Origin: Orobanche coerulescens
Lineage: Eukaryota > Streptophyta > Magnoliopsida > Lamiales > Orobanchaceae
Direction: 5' to 3'
Length of the DNA stretch: 64,000 nt
Assembly: GCA_033398695.1 (NCBI GenBank)
Contig: JAWKAU010000242.1
Coordinates: 110,945-174,944 of the forward strand
The notes beneath the pieces were generated by a model that ran no database searches, was not told the origin of the DNA, and saw only the letters and a program-made list of their open reading frames with translations. This document shows, piece after piece, positions 56,190 through 64,000 of this stretch. Both the position numbers and the translations under genes were made by a program. Each line of letters begins with the position of its first letter. Positions within the stretch are counted from its first letter, which is position 1.

Positions 56190-56645
56190 TCTAGCCGACG
56201 ACAAGATCTACGTCGTCGGCTAAAGTTTTTAAAAAAAATTATACTTTAGCCGACGACATATAAAACGGTCGTCGGCTAAACCCCAGCAATGACCAGACCG
56301 TGTTAGACAACACGGTCGGGTCATCATCTGATGTGTTTTCCCTTTACGGCAGTGCGACACGGCCGTGTCCCCACGACACGATCGACTAATATTTTTAAAA
56401 AAATTAAACTTTCGCCGACGACTTATAAGAAGGTCATCGGCTAAACACCCGACCGTGTCCATCGACACGGCCGTGTCGCACCCGCCTAGAAATTGAAAAC
56501 ACATTGTTTGCACCCCACCGTGTTGTCTAACATGGTCGGGTCATTCTTGGGTTTAGCCGACGACCGTATTATATGTCGTCGGCTAAAGTATAATTTTTTT
56601 AAAAATACTTTAGCCGACGACGTAGATCTTGTCGTCGGCTAAACC
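56190..56645. repeat. second CACTA hairpin array, between the two genes
   Basis: GCCGACGAC...GTCGTCGGC hairpins start near 56194, 56246, 56413, 56549 and 56610. They alternate with GACACGGCCGTGTC words (56356-56369 and 56464-56477) and CACGGTCGGGTCA / TGACCCGACC-like words. Such arrays normally lie next to the ends of a CACTA, so this internal position is unusual. Confidence 0.8.
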
Positions 56646-56649
56646 GCCA

Positions 56650-57329
56650 CCTTTATACGTTTCTCGTACCTCCCTTTTATTACTTTCTTCTTCCGGTTTA
56701 GTCGCCGCCCGTCGCCGATCGTCACCCGCCCCAACCGCCGTCACCTAGCCCCGTCCGTCGATCGTCACCCTGCCCGATCGTCCCGCCGCCGTCTTACGGT
56801 TTAGTCGATCTTCCGCCCGCCCGCCTTGACCCTCCGCCCGCCCACACTTGACCCGGTCCCATCGCCCGCCCGCCCGCCCGACGCTCCGCCTGTCACAACC
56901 GCCACAGTAACCCTTGTCCTTATTTTTTTTATTTTGTTTGTTGAATTTATTGTATTTGTTTGATGAATTTGTTTAGATTATGTGATGAATTAGATAAATT
57001 GTTTAATGAGTTGTGATGCAATATTTGATGAATTTAGTATTTTCAATATTTTGTGTTTAATGAGTTGTGAATTTGATAATTACTAGTTGATGAATTAGCC
57101 GGCGTTAATCGAAAGATTAACGTGGTATGGCATTGATAATTACTGTTGTGTTGAATTGTGAATTTGATGAATTTGTTTAGATTATTTGATGAATTTGTTT
57201 AGAAATATTTGATGAATTTGTTTGAGGAGGAAGGAATTTTATAGCCGGCGTTAATCGAAAGATTAACGTGGTATGACATTGATAATTACTGTTGTGTTGA
57301 GTTGTGAATTTGATTTATTTGTTTAGATT
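56650..57329 (+). other. leader region of the second CACTA gene
   Basis: A CCGCC/GCCCG-rich stretch (56700-56900) and then AT-rich DNA with a duplicated block (57098-57190 and 57243-57335). Each copy contains the hairpin CGTTAATC-GAAA-GATTAACG. No ORF is recognised. Confidence 0.45.
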
Positions 57330-57335
57330 ATGGAT
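57098..57335. repeat. duplicated block with GAAA-tetraloop hairpin
   Basis: TAGCCGGCGTTAATCGAAAG and the following 70 bp occur twice, 146 bp apart, with few differences. Hairpins are at 57103-57122 and 57249-57268 (8-bp stem, GAAA loop). The second copy runs to the gene's ATG. Confidence 0.75.
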
Positions 57336-59511
57336 AGAATAAAGAAAGCGTTGGGGAAGAAGTCGACAAAGTCGACCACTCCCGATTAGGAGGGGACTTC
57401 CGTAGCCTCTAGTAAGGCGGATCCCGGTACACTATACATATCTCAGTGCAGCGTTCGTGCTCGCCAGATACTAGAAGCTACCGGCATGAATGCTGACGAT
57501 TTTTATAGGGCGACAGATGAGCCCGCTGCACTAGCGCGGCGTTTATCCTTTCAGACACCACGGCCGACCCCCTCGCAGCCGGAGACTCGTATGCCTCCCA
57601 TCCACCGACCCACGTCTAGCCCTCACACATCAGGAGATGTACGGAGTTCCTCGTCCGCGGTGCCCCACGGTCCGCCGCCGACTCTATTCATGCCTCCGAT
57701 GGTTCCGACTATTTCAGAGGTCGATGAGACGGGAGCCCGAGTTCCCTTTCGATTGATTAGCCCTGACGAGGCGTACATCTACGAGTCTTGGCCAGACAAC
57801 ATGTTTTGGCGGAGTTGTCGGGTTTCGAAGACGAAGCGTACGAGGAGCTAGAGAGGGAGAAGGAGAAGGGGAAAAATGTAGTCGAGGAGGAGAAGAAAAA
57901 GAAGAAGACTCGTGGCCCAGCAAAAGGTCTGGCGCTCGACTCGTACGTAAGTAAGCATGGCCGTTATGAGATTCCTCTAGACAGACACGGCCGGCCGGTG
58001 ATGTCTTCTGACGCTGCGGCGTTATATAGCCGTAATGTTGGCTTTGTCATTCGGGACAGAGTCCCCGTTTTGTGGCCCGATTGGAGGGACGTGCCGCAGT
58101 GCGTGAAGGATGCTTTGAATAATGCTATGTCGGTAAGTTAATAAATATTTAATAAGTGTTTTTCAATCAACACGTAGTTCTTGAAAATGCAATATGTGAT
58201 GTTTTTAAATTATTGCGTATTTATGCTGTTCATAGGTGTGGTTTGTCATTCCCGACTCTCTACTACGTACTTGGTGTGACGAGGTGCAGTCTACCAAGTA
58301 AGTCATTTTAATTTATTTTGTATCTACATTGTTTGCGTAATTTTTTTTCTTACGAATGATATATGTTGTGCAACGTGTGTTGTAGGTACAAATCTTGGAA
58401 AAATGAGATGCACATGTTCTGGACAGCCTGGGGTGATACCCGAGAGGCTACCCCGGAAGAATTCAAGTTCCGGGAGTACGAGTGGAAGTGGCTACGCGCC
58501 CATTTTCGCGACCCAGAGTTCATGGTATGACTAAAATACCCTCATTTCATTCTTCCTCTTTCAGATTTTATTTTTTTGAATTCTAAATATAAACTCCATT
58601 TTTTTAAATTAATGTTTCAGAATATAAAAAATACTTGAAGTTCCGGTTTTTTTAAATTAGAAAAAATCGGAACTTCATGTATTTTTTTAAAATTCTGGAA
58701 TATTATTAATATTAAAAAATCGGAATTTTTTTATTCAAAAGTGGAAATAAATTGTCCATAAAAAAAATAAAAATCTGAATATTGTATTTTATTTATTAAA
58801 AAAAATGCTAGTATTTAATAAAAAATAATAATATTTCGCTTTTATTTTTTTGAATTCTAAATATAAACTCGATTCTAAATAATATTTTTTGAAGGCGACT
58901 AGCTTGACCAACACGACCAATCGTCTTTGATCCGACCATCACAGTCTGGGTTCCCGGTCGTTAGCCAGAGTTGCGCACGAGGCCATTTCTTCTGATTCGT
59001 TGGACGCATTTGCCTACGTGACTCAGAAAGCATTTCCGAACCGTCCCGAGGAGCATGCAAGTCTTTTTATTTTATTTTAGTAATAAAATAAATGCCTTTG
59101 TATCATACTTTATTGATATTCAAATATTATTTTCATATTAACTTAGGAGCGTGTGCGGGAGGAGTCTCAGAGGATGATTGCTGAGATTGCTCGGGAGCAG
59201 TATCCGGACTTAGCGGAGACTGACCTCGATTCTGCCATTGGACAGATCGATCAGGTCGATCCTTATGTTCGCGCTAGGGTGTGGGGTACCGTCTACCCTC
59301 CTAGAGGTAGTCGGTACCGCACTAAGATGATGGGAGCCGAGGGTCACCATGTATTGAAAGATACCCCCGGTTTCCAGTGCCCTCGTGGACGAGATGCACG
59401 GACTGCCTATCTCGAGGAGCTGTTGAGGGCGGAGAGGGAGCTCCGAGCTGAGAATGAAAGGAGGACTCAAACGCGGTTACATGAGAGCGAGCAGAGGACT
59501 GAGTCGCGGTT
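57330..59511 (+). pseudogene. CACTA second gene, Ptta/En/Spm family (PF03004-like)
   Basis: ATG at 57330 gives MDRIKKALGKKS, with an in-frame TAG at codon 20. The frame then continues through a Pro/Ser-rich part (57486-57790), a frameshift near 57790, and a basic/acidic stretch (ELEREKEKGKN, EEEKKKKKTRG). The conserved domain follows across exons joined by GT-AG introns (58133-58235, 58298-58385, 58525-58894) and a GC-AG intron (59057-59146). Motifs are WPDWRDVPQCVKDAL, KSWKNEMHMFW, a variant of the HTAGSRSFARV box reading SLGSRSLARVAHE, and an EERVREESQRM coiled-coil C-terminal part. Plant proteins of this family are TNPA-like DNA-binding partners of TNP2. The C-terminus is lost where family-2 CACTA sequence joins at 59512. 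Broken. Confidence 0.8.
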
Positions 59512-59835
59512 CCATATATGGCTTTCAACAACATTTTTTCTTATGTTACAAGCAAAAGTGTAGCCTTAGATGCCTTAAAATTGATCAAACTTGATTTAAG
59601 GCTACACATTTTTCAAACGTTATTATTGATATAAATTAGTGTTACCATAGACTAAATTGAACATCTACGCTAACATAAAATTTGGTGTAGCCGTTGATAT
59701 TCAAAAAAAGTGTACCTAAACACTAAAAGAAATAGGCGGGCTTGCTAAAATATTTTAGGCGGTCCAAATAAATTATTTTCAACTGTAACGACCCGATTTT
59801 TCTAAGGTATTCTATGACTACATTTTTTTTATAAT
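59512..59835 (+). mobile_element. CACTA family 2 terminal fragment, copy 1
   Basis: Starts CCATATATGGCTTTCAACAA, without the CACTACA terminus seen at 61516. Continues with GTGTAGCC/AAGGCTACAC subterminal words and AGGCGGGC...AGGCGGTCC, and ends near CTAAGGTATTCTATGA. It abuts the truncated second CACTA gene. Confidence 0.6.
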
Positions 59836-60656
59836 AAGGAAAACTTGTAGAAATTTCAAGTCGCTACGAAACATATATTTTCTAAAATATTTTGCAGAAT
59901 TTAAAACGATTTCAAATCTCCAATACAACCGTAAAATCCTGCAGCAGAAAATAATTATCAAAAACAATATTAATTGTTTCATATTAACTTGAGTGGAATT
60001 TAAAATAAATATGTAATATTAAATATATTTATCATATGTAGCCGTTCTCTTCATTCCGAATTACAAAGGTAAAATTTGACTGGGGTGAAACTGAAACAAT
60101 TAGAAACTTATGGACTAAAATTAAAATCTAGGTAAAATGATGGGATATAATATCCCTATCCCGATGAGAAGTCGGTTCCTCATCTCAATCTATCAGAAGT
60201 CGTATGACTCTCTTTCCAGCAGGGAATCCCCTTTCCTCTTCTCTTGTGGAAACTTTCTCTGGTGATTAGCAGGACCGAGGGACGGAGCAAAAATGTCGAT
60301 GGTGTCATCGCTTAGAGCAGCGACTGTACGCTCACCGTGAATGATCCGGGTCGGGCTTCCACTAGTTTCAGATTCGGACTTCCGACGGAAAGGTAAAGGA
60401 GTCGGGCTTCGAGATGGGGTTTGGAGGCGACGTAGACGAGTGGCGATTCAGCGGCGATCGACTGAGGGCTGGAGTCGCGACTGAAAGAAAAATTAGTTTT
60501 CACGGTTTTTGTAGAGATCCACACGTATGTTCCCTCAATTGTTAAAGAAGATTGACCTCCAAAGTTTCTTTGGCATCATCTTCATGTGTAGCTTTTCGTG
60601 CTTGCATCTACTACACCTATTTAATCTATATATTCCTGACCCTTTATTTTAAACAG
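59836..60656. other. region between CACTA fragment and LRR exons
   Basis: AT-rich to 60150, then a more GC-balanced stretch (60160-60500) that could be the old first exon or promoter of the LRR gene. ATG at 60294 opens only a short frame. Nothing firm. Confidence 0.3.
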
Positions 60657-60956
60657 ATCCCTTCAGATGGCTTTCACGCTGTTCCCAAGCTTCAGATTCT
60701 GGATTTGATTGGAGCCACATGTTCTTTACCAGAAAATCCCGCATTTTCGAGCTTACCAGAGCTACAGGAACTTTACTTGAGGTAGGTTTGTATGATAGGT
60801 ATCATAACTTACTTCCTTTGCTAGTTAAAGTTGTTTACTTTTCTTATGTATTTGGGCAGACGTATGGAGATATCAGCTTTTCCTTTGGCTATAATGACTT
60901 TACAACAGTTAAGGATTCTTGACTTCAGCCAAAATCTCCTTCAATCGATTCCAGAG
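60657..60956 (+). pseudogene. two orphan exons of an LRR protein
   Basis: Exon 60657-60781 follows TTTAAACAG and reads IPSDGFHAVPKLQILDL, then SLPENPAFSSLPELQELYL. It splices (GTAGGT ... TTGGGCAG) in phase to 60860-60956, MEISAFPLAIMTLQQLRIL then DFSQNLLQSIPE, ending at a GTTACA donor. Both have the LxxLxxLxLxxN spacing of plant intracellular Ras-group/ubiquitin-like LRR proteins (At2g30105-like; from memory, not searched). No earlier or later exon was found within the window: downstream DNA is intron-like for 550 bp and then enters a CACTA end. Either a truncated gene or a captured fragment. Confidence 0.6.
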
Positions 60957-61515
60957 GTTACATCTCTGTCTCTCCCCATCTCATATAGTCTATAGATAAT
61001 ATCAATTAATCTTGTGCATCTCGGCTTCATCATTTTTTCAATGTATTAGATCTCTGAGATATTACTGTATTATTGACATATGATTGCAGATTAATTTTCA
61101 ATCAGCTTAAAAAGACTTTCTCATTGTATTAGATCACTCCCATATAAGTGGCATATCAATGCAATTTTTTTTTTTGGGTTCAATAAATATTTCTCAGTTT
61201 ATTAGATTTGCATAAATGACTTCCTTTTATTGAAGCTGAATAAGAGCTTGTAAATGATTGTGTACTGAAGTGCAGAGTCTGAGCTTCTAGTGCCTATTAT
61301 TCTAGGATATTGGTTGGCATAGACTTCTTATTTGATTAAACAATAAATTATTTCGAAAGCTCAATTATAAATTACTAGTTAAGATTTGTATTTATCTCTA
61401 GTTATACAAAAAGTTAGATCTTCCATCTACTTTTCTGTTCCAATATTTGAAATTTAAAGAAGAAAATTCTGAGAGGGGTGGAGCTGATTTGAAAGTTAGA
61501 TCTTCGATCTACCTT
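60957..61515. other. intron-like AT-rich DNA after the LRR exons
   Basis: T-rich, with no exon continuing the LRR frame. Confidence 0.35.
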
Positions 61516-61825
61516 CACTACACCATATATGGCTTTCAACAACATTTTTTTTTGATGTTACAAGCAAAAGTGTAGCCTTAGATGCCTTAAAATTGGTCAA
61601 ATTTGATTTAAGGCTACACATTTTTCTAACGTTATTATTGATATAAATTAGTGTTACCGTAGATCAAATTGAATATCTAAGCTAACACAAAATTTGGTGT
61701 AGCAGTTGCTATTTAGAAAAAGTGTAACTAAACACTAAAAGAAATAGGCGGACTTGCTAAAATATTTTAGGCGGTCCAAATAAATTATTTTCAACTATAA
61801 CGACCTATTTTTTTAAGGTATTTTA
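61516..61825 (+). mobile_element. CACTA family 2 terminal fragment, copy 2, with intact end
   Basis: CACTACACCATATATGGC at 61516, then the same 310 bp as 59512-59835, including GTGTAGCC and AAGGCTACAC words. No transposase or second end is attached in the window. Confidence 0.65.
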
Positions 61826-61835
61826 TGAATCGTCC

Positions 61836-61981
61836 TAATCGGAGGGAGTAATGTAAGAGAGATGAACATTAAATAAGAGGAAATATTGGTACTTTGATAA
61901 TTAAATTGGAGAAATAATTATCTTTCTTAAAACATGTGAATAGTCAAAAAGCGACAGTTATTTTGGACCAGATGGAGTAAT
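61836..61981. mobile_element. Stowaway-like MITE 3' end
   Basis: TTCTTAAAACATGTGAATAG, GTCAAAAAGCGACAG, TTATTTTGGACCAGATGGAG and TA resemble the right end of plant Stowaway elements (TTTGGGACGGAGGGAGTA). A second CGGAGGGAGTA lies at 61841. The left inverted end is not clear. Confidence 0.45.
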
Positions 61982-62151
61982 TATTTATTTTAGCTCCTTT
62001 TCTATATGAACATATCTAGCTAATTATTATGTTATCATTAGAAATATATCATTTCTTTGATTAGGGAGATGGCGGCTCATGATTACTACACGAGTAAGGA
62101 ACCGATTCATGATTGGAAAGCCCAATCCCCAACTACTAAATTGCCTGACAG

Positions 62152-62455
62152 CACTAGTAGAATAAACATCACATACTTCGGTACAATTTACTTCAGTTAT
62201 GTATATTAGTGAAGTAAAAAACAAAAAAAAACAACTTCGCTTTCAATTTACTGAAGTAAAACACCCACGTAGACTTCAGTAAATGGTATCATACTAAAAA
62301 GCAGAAACTAGTTGGGAATTTTAAGATACAAAGACTTCACTAATTTGATAATTAATGAAGTTAATAGTGTGAAATTTTATTTTTTATCAGAATATTTTTA
62401 CAAAAGTGAAGTGTATGTGTTTTGACCGGGAATTAATATTTTCAACTTCAGATTT
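62152..62455 (+). mobile_element. CACTA-like terminus, family 3
   Basis: CACTAGTAGAATAAACATC at 62152 resembles the CACTAGTAGAAA termini of other plant CACTA elements. It is followed by repeated ACTTCAGTAAA / TTTACTGAAGT-type words at 62190-62300 and 62400-62455. No gene or right end was seen. Confidence 0.45.
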
Positions 62456-62769
62456 TTTTCATTTAACTCCTAAAAACACAAGTAAAATATTACCATTATT
62501 AATTTATGTTGTGTATTATATTTTCTGTTATCAAGAGTTTATAATTTACGAAAAGATACTATTAATAATTTATGTTATGTATTAAATTTTAAACAGATTT
62601 TAATCATCTATCTATCTATCTATTATATCTAAAGATCCAGTAACTTAATTTATTGTGGAAGTGTAATTGTGGCCAAATTTGAGGAATGCATTTACAACCC
62701 AAAAGAATCCGAACCATCCTCTCTTTAATTTCCTGTAAATCAAAATAAACGTGTTCACAAACTTTTCAG
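62456..62769. other. AT-rich DNA before the kelch exon
   Basis: Contains a short (ATCT)n run near 62608-62630. Nothing else is recognised. Confidence 0.35.
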
Positions 62770-63071
62770 ATCCGGATTTTGACGAATTATTTCCTCGAGA
62801 TGTCTACGAGTTCAACATCTTGACGGGGGAATTTAAGAAGATGGATGCTCAACTCAACTCTGGTAAGTCCCATCCGTGTGCACTATTTGCAGCTAAGGGT
62901 AAACTATACGCCCTAGGCGCCAATGCGTATTATTGTGACTTCCTAGCATCCCTCTGTTTATTTGAATGCTCCGATCCTGTAACAAACATGTGGCCTCTTG
63001 AAAACTTTCCATTTTCAAACAAAGAAAATGTATATTGGAAGGGGTGTACAGTCTTAGGAGAACACCAATAA
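62770..63071 (+). pseudogene. F-box/kelch-type exon fragment
   Basis: After a TTTTCAG acceptor the frame reads DVYEFNILTGEFKKMDAQLN, then SGKSHPCALFAAKGKLYALG, SDPVTNMWPLENFPF and YWKGCTVLGEH, stop TAA at 63069. This is the kelch-repeat pattern (VY.FN..T..., GKLYALG, DP.T..W) of plant F-box/kelch or DUF1668-like proteins. No F-box or complete propeller was found. Probably the last exon of a decayed or partly sequenced gene. Confidence 0.5.
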
Positions 63072-63633
63072 GTCATCATCATAGGGTCAGCCTCTCATTT
63101 TATTGGACCCTCTTTATAACACAATTTCTTGGATCCTTGGTTGTGCTGGGAAGATTGTGATCCTCATTATAATATGTGTGTAAATATCTTTTGTTTTATC
63201 AGATAATAAAACCCTATTTTTTAATTATTGCTTAATTTGTGTTTGATTTTACTAAAATCCAATATATGTTTTTTTTTAATGGTGATTTGTGATGTGGGTT
63301 TTTAATTTTATTAGTTTATTTGATGAATTAAGGTGTTAATTTTGATGTTTACTATTTATGCATACCAAGTGTTTGTATTTATGCACCAGTGAAAAAATAT
63401 GCTTAGACTTCAGGAAATTTGACCTTGTAGATGGATTGCTTCAAGAAATTTGGTTACCTGTCCTTTTGATATCAACTAGCCTGTTTGGAATTGGTTAATG
63501 CAATTTATGAGGATAGCTTCTTATATATTGGAACTACTTGATATTGAAATTTTGATTCACTGGCCAGGTATTTATCTGGTGCATATTTTTTTGAAGACGC
63601 CGATAATATTTAATTGTGCTTTTATGATATCAG
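63072..63633. other. 3' flank or intron DNA
   Basis: T-rich, with no recognised element. Confidence 0.3.
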
Positions 63634-63739
63634 GTGCTTCTGTTGTTCCAGCTAAGAACTCTACGCTGATGATCACATACTTGCAATCTGAAAAAGTAGT
63701 TGTTCAAATGGAGGCGTCACAATATCAGCGTATGATCAA
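63634..63739 (+). other. possible exon, unknown protein
   Basis: Between an ATATCAG acceptor and a GCAAGA end, an open frame reads ASVVPAKNSTLMITYLQSEK then VVVQMEASQYQRMIK. The codon use looks coding but I do not recognise the protein. It may belong with the kelch exon upstream or to a gene extending past the window. Confidence 0.25.
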
Positions 63740-64000
63740 GGCAAGATTATACTTTTTAACTAACAAGCTTTCATTTAAGTTTAACGCTAAAGCATATACC
63801 CCAAAATAGCGTATTAAAGATAAGAAAGGAGTTTTAATAGCTCTTTACAAAACCAGATTTTTTTTAAAAAAAAAATATATCCAGATAAAGTTATCGTTTT
63901 TTGACGACGTAATATACCGATAAGCACCTCAAAAAACTTAGGGCTGTTTAGGATTAGCTTACTGTTATTGTTACTTTTATTTGCAGAAATTCGATATGCT
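63740..64000. other. AT-rich end of window
   Basis: No gene or repeat is recognised. Confidence 0.3.

Larger units (their letters stand above)
9261..59511 (+). mobile_element. CACTA (En/Spm) transposon, family 1, with nested insertions
   Basis: The left terminus is CACTACCAAAAA at 9261, preceded by ATA (possible 3-bp target duplication). Inward lie a subterminal hairpin array (9275-10016), a spliced leader, a TNP2-type transposase gene split by two LTR retrotransposon insertions (10398-56071), a second hairpin array (56190-56645) and a PF03004-like second gene (57330-59511). Without the inserted elements it measures about 8.0 kb, normal for an autonomous CACTA. The right terminus (expected TTTTTGGTAGTG) is not present: the second gene runs directly into sequence of another CACTA family at 59512. 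Both genes carry stops and frameshifts, so the copy is not autonomous now. Confidence 0.85.

Noticed and set aside
1..64000. tRNA, rRNA or snoRNA genes
   Set aside because: No cloverleaf with A/B boxes or rRNA segments was noticed. The TGGTATCGGAGC sites are primer binding sites, not tRNA genes.

Overview
The window is nuclear DNA from a flowering plant, probably a eudicot. This rests on plant-type transposon families, PBS sites matching plant initiator tRNA-Met, GT-AG introns and remnants of LRR and F-box/kelch exons. No complete host gene is visible; almost everything is mobile DNA or its debris.

Layout. 1-1302: 3' end of an RTE-type LINE facing a second RTE tail on the other strand. 1303-9260: AT-rich intergenic DNA with a direct duplication, small inverted-repeat elements, (TA)n tracts, a CACTA end, a degenerate minisatellite and a decayed Helitron helicase with its 3' terminus. 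9261 to about 59511: one CACTA (En/Spm) transposon with terminus CACTACCAAAAA, a subterminal hairpin array, a TNP2-type transposase pseudogene and a second PF03004-like gene. Its own length is about 8 kb; over 42 kb is later insertion. 59512-64000: fragments of two other CACTA families, a Stowaway-like MITE end and orphan LRR and kelch exons.

Nesting is fixed by target-site duplications. Element A (12553-37509, + strand, TSD ATGAT) and element E (38559-55795, - strand, TSD TACAC) sit in the TNP2 gene. Element B (19531-36281, TSD ATATC) sits in A's 3' LTR, element C (24566-33201, TSD GTTTT) in B's internal region, and element F (42616-51242, - strand, TSD GCTTC) inside E's gag. All five are Ty3/gypsy-like elements of 8.1-8.6 kb net with 2-3.2 kb LTRs. 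A, B, C and F show no recognisable gag or pol (LARD-like). E keeps a broken gag and no pol. A sixth LTR (D, 15087-16442) lies inside A.

The most unusual feature is the LTR design. Each family has, just upstream of its TATA box, an array of its own CG-centred palindromic word: GACACGG/CCGTGTC in A, CTATCGGCCGATAG in B, TAGCGCACGCTA in C and F, TTACGACGTAA in D, TTACGTGCGTAA in E. Much of the rest of the LTR is shared, and B's LTR is a mosaic of stretches resembling C, E and A. The A-type word also occurs in the CACTA element, between its two genes. Downstream lie conserved hairpins, one with a compensatory base-pair change, tandem hairpin arrays and donor-like splice sites. Together these suggest a community of non-autonomous elements that exchange LTR modules while the promoter word turns over.
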